NCBI GenBank assembly: GCA_002731275.1
Contig: PCBK01000104.1
Location: 44,743 to 108,742 of the forward strand
Origin: Deltaproteobacteria bacterium
Lineage (GTDB): Bacteria > Myxococcota_C > UBA6777
Direction: 5' to 3'
DNA length: 64,000 bases
The position numbers were made by a program, and so were the translations under genes. This document shows, piece after piece, positions 43,496 through 55,400 of this stretch. Under the pieces are notes generated by a model, which was not told where the DNA came from, did not search any database, and was given only the letters and a program-made list of their open reading frames with translations. Within the stretch, counting starts at the first letter, position 1. Each line of letters begins with the position of its first letter.

Positions 43496-46400
43496 TCAAT
43501 CGCGAGATCGTCTCTTTCGATAACACACCCCAAAGAAGACCAACATCCAGAGAAGCCACTGTGCATCAGGAAGCCCCATCGAGGAAGCCGTACATCCACA
43601 ACCTGGACGGGCTCGTGGGTCATCCGGCTCACCTCCATCTGGGAATTGGCCTTCTCGGTACTTCTCTAGAGGCTCCCCGTCACAGTGAAGTGGGCCTGTC
43701 CGAAATCCCCAGACTGTCCGATCTGTCACGACCCAATGATGTTCTCCTACTGTGAACACACCCTGAATGCCTGTCGGCAATGTGACCCATTTTTTACTCT
43801 CTTTTCCGGTGAACAATTGGCCCGTTTTGTGTTTTGAGACAAAGCTCCCATCTTTCCCCTTCGTGAATGGACCCGGCACAAAGGACAACGACATCACGCT
43901 AGTCAATGCACCATCCTTCACCTGCCACAGTGCCTTGCTCTTTGCGTCGGAGATGTACAACAGATCTTCCGTGCGATCCCAGTGGAGCGCTGTGACGTCG
44001 TACGATTGAAGGTCGATGTAAGTCTTCCAGGTCCCATCTTGTCGTACATAGACAATCTTGTCTTTTCCATAGACATAGGGTCGTCCCTGTGTGTCCAAGA
44101 CGAGCTGTGTGGGGGCTGTCGTGACAAACGCTGAGGAGATCTCCTTCTTGTTTTTGAACGCTTTGAGCTGCTGTGTATCCGTCTCGATGACCCATAAGGT
44201 CCCATCTTGGATTGCGAGCGGACCTGGAGTGCCTGTGAGCTTGATGTATTCTTCGGGCTTGCCAAAGACGCCGCTCTTCAAGTCGAGAGAGAGGATCTGT
44301 TTGGTCGACGCGACAGAGACATAGAGCGTGTCGTTTGTGAAGGCTGCGCCTGTGATCGCCGCACGTGTTGGATGTTCCCACTGGGCATGACGGAGAGGGG
44401 CTTGTGTTGATGTCGTCAATTGAATGGGGAGCGTTTTGCTCACCCGAATACCTTCCCACTCTGCGGTCACTTGCACCTCCAGCTGACAACGTTGAATGTG
44501 GACCACGCCCTCAAACATCCCATCTGTCGAGACGTCGACTGTGATGCCTTCTATCTGGACGTGGGCTTTTGGTGCAGAGACCTTCCCTTTGAGGGTGAAT
44601 TGATGCTCCGTAAATTGTGCGTCCTTCTTGGGAGAGAGGATGTCCAATGAGAGCTTTGTCGACTGGACAAGCTCGAAGGAGACGATCTCCTCACTTGTGT
44701 TTCCTGCTTTGTCCCAACCTCTCACAAGTAACGTGTACTTTCCTGGTGTGTCGATCGAATCGCCCTTGTTGTAGGGGTTGCCGTTGAGTGTGTATGCCTC
44801 TCCCTTGAGATATTTGTCCGTGACTTTGATCGTCGGTGTGAAGGACGTCGTCTTGTCGCCTTCTGAGACACCATTGATGTGTATCTCCGGTGGGGTCATG
44901 TCCAACACAAAGGAACGTTTTGTCTCGGCTGTTTTGCCCCAGGCATTTTGGGCTTTGGCGTGGAGCGTGTACTCCGCTTCCTGCTCAACTGGTGAACCAC
45001 TCGCGAAGGGGAGCCCATTGAGCAGATTCGCGCTGCGATCCTTGACGATATGTACACCTGTCACGACGATCTGTGGCCACACTTTCTGGTTGTAATGCTC
45101 GCCTTCTTTGACACCTGTGATCTCGATGAGTGGCGTCGTTCCATCTGCAACACGTAGCGTATTGATGGCTCTCCCTTGGCGTTCACCTACCACAAAGGTC
45201 GCCTCAATGAGATACACACCGATCCTCGGAAGGGAGGTCTTGGAGACTGGGATCTTGATGGTCGCGAAGCCATCAACTTCGTGCTCTTTGTCGTAGATCT
45301 GTGCGCCTTCGATGGAGACACGTAAGGAGCCCTTCACTTTTTTCACACTGTGCAGCTCAACACGAAGCTCCGCGTCTTCCAATTGAAGGGCGTACTCCTG
45401 TTTGGAAGGGTGGACACCACGAACCGCAAAGTCACCCAGCTCAAACCGCGCGAGCGCACGACCCATTGGCATACTCTTGTTGCCCTTCACAAAGACCTCC
45501 GCCTGTAACACCAATCCACCTTGCGCGGTCGCAGGGGCTTTCACATCTGCGAGGACGAGATTCATGCCCTTTGTGACCTTGGTGCTGACGACGACACCTG
45601 TCTGGAGCGCGACACCTGATGACTTCAAGATGGTGTACACAATATCGACGTCGTATGTCCCACGAGCTTCGAGGATGAGTTCCGATTTGATGGTCTCTTC
45701 TGGTTGGTAGGTCTCGCGGTCGAGAGAGAGCGCCTTGGCATAGACAAAAGGCCCCTTCACGTCGAAGAAAAAGCGTCTGGTCTCCTTGCCGAACGTGACC
45801 TCGACGGTTTGTGTCCCGCCAGGGAGCACGGCTGGTAAAGCAAATGAACCTTTTTGCTCGACACCCTTTTTGAGCACATACGCTTTTTGATGGACCACTG
45901 GTTGGTGCAAGGGGATTGCCAGGACAGAGACATTCATATCGCTCGATGCACCGATGGTATAGGAGACTGTCTCTCCTGGTGAGTACACATCCTTGTCCAT
46001 CTTGAGCCACATGTCATCGTAGGCCCAATGCACAAAGATCGAGTCGATGTGGAGTGAACGCCCCTTCATGGAGAGACATTGGATCGTCATGTTGTGATGG
46101 CGTCTTTGTCCGAGAGGCATCTTCACAGTGAGGCTCTGTTTTGTCGCGGAGAGCTTCAGCGTTTTGTGTTCTTGGTGAAGACCATAGCGGATACGACATT
46201 GGATCGTCGCCTGTTGGGTCGTCCCGATAGAACGGACCTCCAATGAGAGGAGCGCGGTCTCGCCTGCTTTGTAGCTGCGTTTGTCCAATGAAGCTTTGAC
46301 GTCGATTTTGACACCTGTGACCTTGAACTTCGTCAGTCCCGCTCTGCTCGGTAAAAGTGTCGCGTCAGGGGCGCTGCTCCAGCGATGGAGCGCTGCATAG

Positions 46401-49400
46401 GTGTTCTCTTCGAGGTCATCGGGGATCGGGACCTTCAAGGTAAATGACGCCGACTGACCCGCCTTGACGGAGACCTTTTGTTGGTAGGTCTTTTCGAGGA
46501 CTTTGATCTCTATGTCGGCGATCTGGTCGAAGATTCCCTGGTTTTTAACGGTGTAGGTGAGCGTCGCGTGTGTCCCTGCGGCGAAGGCCTGTCCTGCAGC
46601 AGGTGGGATGAGCTTGAGCTGTGGGGCCGGACGGGTGAAGCTGACTTCTTGCTCTGCGCGTGTCGCCCCTGTTGTGTCGCGCAATTGGACGGACGCTGTC
46701 CGTTTGCCAACTGGTGCCATGACGAGGGGGATCGAGATGGTGTAGGTCTGTGTCTTCCCGGCAGCGACGGAGACTGGAAGGTCTGTAACAAAGAAGCCCG
46801 CGTGGATATACAGAGAGCCTTTGAATGGATCGAGACCGGCGTTGGTGACTTCTACATCGAAGACATAGGCCGTGTCTTTGCGCGCACCTGTGAGGACCTT
46901 CATGGAGATAGAGATGGGGTTGATGACCTTGAAGGTGTGCTTCACGACCACGCCGCTCCCTGGTGTCACAACGCCTGAGAGAGTGTAATTGCCTGGCGCG
47001 AGGCGAGGTTGCGTGTATGTTCCTGTCCCTTTGGTGCTGGCGTTCAGTGTGTGGGAGAAGGTCTTCTCGTCGAGCTCCCTCGTGTCATCTGAGAGAGAGA
47101 GGTACACTTCATAGTTGGCCGCGAGTGCGACGAGATTCGTGACCTCGTAGGGGATGTTGATCGGTTCATCACTGCGGAAGGTCTGCTTTGCACCCACAAA
47201 TGACAGAGAGGCTTTGGGGGCGACGATCTCGATCTGGTAGGTCTTGCTGTCACCGTATGTTTCGACCTTGATGGTGTGTGTTCCTACTGGGAGATAGAGG
47301 GCACCTTCGCCTTTGACCACCTGTGCAGGCTCGCCTTTTTGTACACCGGGCATCATGTGGCTCGTCGAGAAGGACTCTGTCACTGTCGCACTGACAGGTG
47401 TGATCGAGACGATGTATTCGCCTGCGCGCTCACCTGTGACGGAGAGTGTGTAGGGGATGCGTATCAATCCAGAGGTCGCACGTGTTGGTGGTGTCGCGGT
47501 GATCGTTGCCTTCAGGCAGAACCCTACTTGTTTGGTCACGGTTGATTGTAGATCTTGTGTGCTCGTCAATGTGAACGTCGCGTTTGACGTGACCCGTTCA
47601 TGAAAGACGAGCTCAATGGCATCACCGGCGGGGATGGTGACGGTTTGTTGTTGAGGTGTTGCGCCACCAGAGAGGGTGAGTGTCACGAGGCCTTCGACGC
47701 TGCCGTCGTTGGTGATCGTCGCACGCACGGTGAAGCTCTCAGCGTTGACACAAGAGGGCGCGCTGACCGTTATCTTGAGACCCGGCTGGAGCGTTGTGAA
47801 GGGTAATTCTAAGGTGGTCGTTGTCAGCCCGTTGGCGGTCGCAGTGATGACAAATGAGTGGTTGCCGGCTGTTTGTGGTGACCAAGAGGCTGTGAACAGA
47901 TGTTTGCTTTGTGAGGCGAGGTTGAGTTGGGTTTGGGTGCTCAAGTTGTTGCCATCGCTGTCATCGATCTTGAGTGTGATGCCCTGGATGGCTGTGGTGT
48001 TGAGATTGATGAGCGAACCTTGCAGTGTGACTTTGCCACCGACACGGACGAGTTTGACGTCGAGCTGTCCTTCGAGCTTCCAGTCTTTCGCGCCAACACT
48101 GAAGGTCGCGTTGCTTTTGGCGAGCTGAAGATTTTGGTCCGTTTTGAGGACGCCTTCGACAAAATATTGCCCTGGTTGTTTGGGCATGGGGAAGGCTTGT
48201 GTTCCATTACTTGTTTGTCCGGGCGAGACATTCACAGGGGCGACGACATGGGTAAAGAGGACCTGTCGTGTGTTGGCGATTCCTTTGCTGTCTGGTGTGG
48301 GTGTGGAGCCATCGTCTGTTTTCTCTGCGCCCTGGAGAACGAAGAGCTCACCTGTTGCGTTTCCTGCGATAATTTCGGAGAGTCCATCGCCATCGAGGTC
48401 GGCGATCACTGGTGGCATCATGCTGGAGCTATAAGACAGGATGAAGGGCGCCGTTCCATTGGCGACATCGACCATGTAGAGTTGACCTGCGAAGGGGTCG
48501 TCGTGCTTGCCTGTTTGGATCAGGAGGTCGGGTTTGTGGTCACCATTGAGGTCGGAGACACGTACACGAGCTTCCAGTCCTTGTGTGTTGGGGATGGTGC
48601 TTCTCTTTTTCACCTGTCCGGTGTGATCGTATAGGATGTACTCGATGTCGCCGTTGGATGATGTGGCTGCGAGGACGACGATCTCAAGGGTCTTGCTGTT
48701 CGATGAAGAGGGATAGACTGCGAGGCCTTCGTATTGTCCGGTGCCGATCTGTTTGGACCACTTTGTGGCACCTGTGTGACCATCCATCACGATGAGTGTG
48801 CCTGGAGTGACTGTGTCGATATAGCTCCCTGCGTAGTATCCTGTGAGGAAGATGGCCTCTTCTTTTCCGTCACCGTCGATGTCTGCGGTGATGGGTGTGG
48901 AGGAGACTTTTTGTAATGAATCGCCAGGTGTCGCGGCTTTTTGGATGAACCGAGTGGTGCCGTTGTGATTGAGCAGGCCTGCGATATCTCGTGCCGAGCC
49001 TGGATAGCTACCCGAGGTGACTGTCGCGGCGAAGGCACCATTTCCGGCGACAAGTTCGAGTTTCCCATCTTTGGTGCTGTTGGAGGTGTTGCATGTCCCT
49101 GTTGTGCAGAGGCCTCCGAGATCGGCGACGGCCAGGGGCATCGGTGGATCCCAGGAGAGAACAGACGTCCCAACAGACCACTTGACTTTGCCTGTCGCTG
49201 CGTCGAGGAGTGTGACGATGTGGTTGGAGGGGGCACCTTGAGAGGGCGGCCTCGCTGTCATCCCGATGTCTAGTTTTCCATCGTTGTCGATGTCTGCGAG
49301 CAGTGGTCGTCCGACGGCTTCACAGCCTGTACCGAGAGAGGTCGTCCAGAGGACAGCGCCTTTGCTACCTGAAAGGGCCTGAACACTACATGAGGTCGTG

Positions 49401-52400
49401 CCGATGATGACTTCGAGGCCTGGTTTTCCATCGATGTCGGCGACGGCGACGCTGCCGGCTGCGTTGACGATGGCGCGCCAGAGTCGTTTTCCATCTTTAT
49501 CGAGCGCGACGACTTCGCCAGCGTGGGAGACGGTGATGATCTCTGGTTTGTTGTCGTTGTTGATGTCTGCGACGACAGGTGCGCGTGGTGAACGATCTGT
49601 GCTCCAGTTGGTCGGTGAGATGACAGTCTGCCAGAGCTGGGCGTTGTTTTGTGGTGAGAAGAGCGCCGTTCCAAAGGATGAACCCCAACGTTTGGGGGAG
49701 CCTCTGAACATCGGCCAGGGCGCGGTGGGTGATTGTGTGGGGTAGCGGCTTTTGATGTTCTTTGTGTCGACGCGGCGCTCTTTGGAGATGGTGAGTGTGA
49801 GTGTGCTGTTTGTTATTTCACCGTTATTTGCGGTGAGTGTGTAAAGGAGCTTGCCGCTGTCTGTGGGTTGGTAATTGTTTTTGTCCGTCGAGACAGAGAG
49901 CGTGGTCTGGAGACCTGTCAGGGTGATACTCTCTTTAAACGTCTTGCGTAGCTGGTTGTTTTCTCGCAGCTCGACTGTGAGCGTGTACGTCCCGCTGGGG
50001 GTGTTGTTGGGTGGGATGAGCTGGAATGTTTTCGTATGTTTGGCAGGGAAAGCCGCGCCGCCATCGGTGTGGATGATGTATGTACCATCAGAGGAGAAGA
50101 GTGTGGCGATCCATCCGACAGTCGCGGCGGTACCACCTTCGTTTTTGACAGTGGCGATGATGGGTGTACCTGCGTTGACGCTGTTGGATTGCAGATGGAG
50201 TGTAAAGCGGGCATCTGGCAAGGAGAAGTACTGTGTCTTTTTGGTTGATTGGCCAGAGGGGAGTGTGAAGGTGGCTTCGAGTTTGTGTACGCCTGCAGGG
50301 AGTGATTTGATGGGGACAGTGAAGGTATGGGATTGGAGTGTCGCAGAGGAGAAGGTCAGTGGTTTGCTTTGTGTGAAGGACAGCGCAGGTGCAGAGAGTG
50401 TGAGTGTACCTTGTAGTGAACCGACAAAGCAGCAGAGAGGATCGACTGTGACGGAGACTTCGGCGTCTTTGCCGACTGCGAATGCGTTACCAGTGACGTA
50501 GATGGAGAGGGATGGGTCGGGGACAACGACGATGAGTGTTTGTTGTCGTGTGTCGTTGGTGCCGCCGACGTTGATCTCTGTTTGGAGTTGGAGCTGTCCG
50601 CCTTTGTGGTTGTATGGGATCTTGTATTGGATGGTGAAGGATTTTTCTTCGCCGACGTCGAGTGTTTGTTTTGTGATCTGCCCTTTTGTGAAGCCAGTCA
50701 ATTGCCATGTCGCGGAGGGGGTGAGTTGAAAGCGTCCTGTGTTTTTGAGTGTGAGTGTTCTTTGGACGTCTTCGCCGAGACGGACAGCGCGTGTGTTGGG
50801 GGTGAGTGAGATAGACATCGAAGCAGGGAGTTTGATGGAACCATCATTACGACCATCCACTGTTTCGACGTAGTATTCAAGAGTATACTCTCCAAGGGGA
50901 AGGGCATTGGGGAGAGGTTGCAAAGAGATCGTTTGTGTACTGTTTCCCTTGAAGGTCGTGATATTTTTTGTATCGGACTTTAGAACACGACCCTTTATGT
51001 CCTTGAGGGCGGCGTAGACTGTGGCATCGACATCAAGGCTTGAGAGACTTTTTAGTTCGAAGGTGATGGGGGTGCCAGGGGAGAGTTGAGCGGTGAGCTT
51101 TGGTTTGATTTGGATTGTACGACCTGCGACAAAGACGGGGTGGGTTATTTGTTGGAGCTTGAAGGTTTTGCCTCCACTCAGATCGTACAGAGATATATGA
51201 AGTGGGAGTGAACCTGTTATTCTTTTTGGGAGAGATAGAGTTGTTTTCAGTGTAAGTTTTGTGTTGTTATCGAAGGTTGTGTTGAGGGTTTTTTGGGTAA
51301 ACGTTGAGGTACAGTCCTCATTGAGTAGCTCAATCATCAACTTACCTGGAAAAGTGATCGGGATTTTTGTTGAGATATTGACTGTGAGGTTGATTTGTTC
51401 ACCTGAGTGGTAACGTAGTTTGTCCGTTTGTGGTGTGAGGGTGATGTTTGGTTCTTCCCGAACAAGAGGAATTTGAACGGATTTTGCGAATGGCCATGGG
51501 TCTACAAAGCCTGAGGCAAAGGGGGGCTTTTGTACGTTGGGAGCGTCTTTGTCGAAGGCGACGAAGGTGAGAGTTTCATTTGTAGATGAATTTGTAGGTA
51601 TGGTGAGGGTTTGTGTTTGTTTCCAACTCTTGCCTTGTGTGAGTGTCGTGGGAAGTGGTTTGTTTGGGTCTTGTACATACAGATGGAATTGGCGTGGGCC
51701 AGGAAAGAGGGGCGGCAATAGGTTTTGCAGTTCGGCAGTTAAGGTGATGGTACTTTGTCGTGGTGTGTACAAGGGGTGTTTTGTGTACAGGCGCATTTGT
51801 AAACCGGAGAGATAGCGAAGTGCAGAGAGTCTTTCTCCGAGGATAAATCGTCCTTCAGGTAATTCGATCGGGCCAACAAGTGCATTCCCTTTGCTTGAGA
51901 AGATGGTGAGTTCTGTGTGGTAAATTCCGTGCTGTGGGTTGTCGGAGTTTTTTGGAAGTGTGAGGGAGTAGCTTAACTGTGTCACATCATTAGGTGAAAG
52001 AGTTTTCGCGATTTGTTTGTGGTAAAGGATTTTGTCTCGGTTGGGTGAGAGGACTCGAATTCGTATGTGTGAGGCTTTTTGTGTGCCCTTGTACGTATAA
52101 GAGAGTTTTTGTTCAAGTTTCTTTTCAGGGGGATTGTACGTGATGGATTTGGGGTCTTGTAACCAAGTGAGCGTATCACGAATGATATCTCTGTCAGTTT
52201 GTGTGGATTGTGACCAATAGTGGCCCCAATCAGCATAGGACGTGGAGAGTACGATTGTGCCTTTGTCGTGAGGGTATACTGCGCTAATGGGGTGTCCTGT
52301 TAGGGTATGTCGTAACAAGATTGTGGCAGTTTTGGGGAGTTGTGTGAAGTAACCATCGAGGGGGATGTCCAATCTCTGGCTTGTGAGAGATGAGAGGGTT

Positions 52401-55400
52401 TCGTGTTCGGTGCTAGCTTTGCTTGAGTCAAAGAAGCATGAGATGGCTTCGTTCCAGCCCTTTGCTTTGATGTTCCCAGGGAGGACAGACCACTCCTTGC
52501 CCCAGGCTTGTGAGAGGACGAAGAGGCGTCCACCTTGTTTGACGTAACCATCGAGGGCGGCTTTGAGTGCTCTGTTTGTGGATTGGCCGCCAAGTGCGCC
52601 ACTGGGAATGAACAAGATTGGATATTTTTTGTGGATTGTGGGAGCAAATGAACGTGGGAGGATGGCTGCTTTTTCACCGAATGTAGCGAAAAGTTTGAGT
52701 GCGTGTGGAGCGTGTTCAGAGTCTAGGATTGCGATGTGAGCGTTTGGGTCGATGTTTTTGGCATCTTTGTAGCGAGGTGCATGTGTGGAGGTGTCGACAT
52801 TTTCGTCGGGATTGTCGCAGGAGGGGACATTTTTTCGGATGGTTGACACTGATTTTACGATACAAGCATTGACTTTGGGTGAGCAGGTTTGATTGATGTC
52901 TGTACGGCTACATCGACTATCGTATTTTGAGGAGTTACAGGCGATGGAGGGCAGTTTGACCTGAAAAGATACGAATTGTTGGTTTAATTGCTGTGTGCTA
53001 TCTGACCAGTTTCCGGCACAGTCACGTGCAGAGACTCTGAATGAAAATGTCTTTCCCTGACAATCCTTGGGAAGTGTGATGGTTATTGATTGTGGTGTTT
53101 TTGGGCATGAGCCGTTTTTGATGGGGAGATACTTTTCTTTTCCACCGTCTATTTGCCAACTTCCAGATGTAAGTCCAGTGAGGGGATCGTGGTATGTGAT
53201 GGTGACTTTGTTGTCTTGTCTTTTCCAGGTGATGACAGGACGTTGTAGGTCTGCATAGAACTTAAGTGGTGTGCTGGAGAGTTTGCCGAATGTTGTTGTT
53301 GGGAGCATTTCATCGGCTTTTGCGTTTGGTGCTTTGCTGTGTTTGAAAGCGCCAATCCCCTGTGCTCCGGAGACTTTTACATTGAGTTCGAGTTGGGTTT
53401 GTTGTTGGAATTCCTTGAGTTCAAATGCCCCCTCAAGAGTAGCCTTTTGGAGGGGAGGAGAGAGAGTATCAGTGAGTTTCCAGGTAAGTGGCTGGGATGT
53501 CCAAAGACCTAAAGTGCCGGAGAGGACTTGTATTTGTGGTCCTGTAGAGAGCATTGGTTGATCAAAGGAGAGTTTTGCATAAAGAAGGTCACCAATACAT
53601 GCAGGGTTTGAAGGTGTAGTACCTCTCTTTTTGATAAGCGTGTTATTGGCAAGTTGCGTTCCCAAGAATTCGGCATTTGTGAGGATGGGGGGAGTGTTGT
53701 CAACGATGACTTTTTGTATCGTGGTTTTTGACCAATCCCTTGAACCAAACGCTGAGCGGACTTTCATTTGGATTTCATAGCTGTCGTCTGGAAAAAGTTT
53801 TTTGTTTAATTTCATTTGGTTCGTGTTCCACGAGCCTTCCTTACTGAAATACTCAACGTTTCCACTTGGTGACAAATTGTTCGTGAAAATCAACCAATAC
53901 TGGTTTGGTGTTGTGAGATCATTTGTTTTGCTCCCTTGAGCAAAAGAGAATATAGTCGTTGGAGGGATCGTCTTTGGTGAAGATCGTTTGGTTGGAAGGC
54001 CTGCTAGGAATTCTGAACTTGTGTATAGTGAGCGCCATTGGAAGGGAGATGCCGAACCACCATTTTTGTGGTATATCCTGTACCAAGCTTCACCGACTCC
54101 AGAGTAGTCATCAAGGCATTTTTCGGTGCATACTTTTGTGTTTGCATCACATACTCTTCGGAAAATACATGTTGGGTCACCAACTTGTCCCACGATGTCT
54201 ACTTTTCCCTTGACTGTGAACAAAACTCCCGTTGCGCTTTTGTTTGTGGATACTGCACTTTTATGTGTTAGGGCCTGTTTACTTTGGTAGTCATCGGGAA
54301 CAATGGTATGGGATATGATCAATGGTTTTTTGGAAGGGTAAGGATCTGGATTTAATAAGAATGTGTTGTTTTGATATGTTCCATCAGCATTTTTTTTGAC
54401 TCCAATTGGATCTCGTCCTGATTTGGAGTTGTCACGAATTCCACTTCCACCGGCTGTATTTTGCGTTCTTTTTTGAATTGAAAAATGCAAATGCCTTCGA
54501 GGATGATCTGCTGTAATTTCGCCGAGCTTTATATGTTTTGGGTAAGAATTGGATGTGCGGATAAAGTCAGAAACTCTGATGTGTGAGTATATGAGAGGTA
54601 AACCATTTGAAAGAACAGTGACTTCCTCAAAGGCCAACTGTGTTGGACTTGTAGCGCCTGCGGATAGAACTCTACCCGCACTCACAGCACCTACAGTGGT
54701 GCCAGAAGGGGCTGTGATATCAATTCCTGCATGGTAAAGGCCTTGTTTGTATGTTCGATACGATGGATATATGTCCGAAATTTTCCCCATAGCAGGTATC
54801 TGCTTTCCATTCTCTGTTTTTAGCAGAGTGGCTGCATCCGTTGAAAACGTGATAGCATATTTACTTGGTAGGCAGTCTGTTGATGTCGGGCTATTACTGC
54901 ACTTCCAATTATTAGTCTCAGCAAGCCGATGCTTATTTATGAGATATGGGATTGCAAATGGAATCTCTGTTGTACCACCTGTTGTTTTTTGTATGAAGAT
55001 AGCCGGGTCCAATTGTGTGTTTTTTGTAAAGTTTGTAATGTCGAGCGATTTCTTTGACATAAAAACAGACCAGGTGTTCGCTCCTCTTTTCTTGAAGTAG
55101 ATAGTAACATCGTAGTTTGAGTTTTGATCTTTCTCAAAGAGAATCCTCCAGTCCCGGGCTTCTTTATGAGCATCAAGTTGGTATACCTCTATTTTTTTCA
55201 AACCACCAGATTTAGGTCGAATCTCTTTGGTGCAGTTTTTGATTTCGAGTTGTTTTGTTTTTGGATCAATGCCGTGAGTACAATGTTGAAAATTTAGGAT
55301 GCTCCCACCACTCCATAGAGGCCATTTTGGTACAGAGCTGTTTGCATATAGCTTCGTAGGTGGAAGATAAATCAATAGGAAAAGAATTAGGAGCTTTCTC

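Noticed and set aside
46000-51800. Plus-strand ORFs opposite the giant minus-strand gene
   Set aside because: All are shadows; none has a start signal or recognisable domain.
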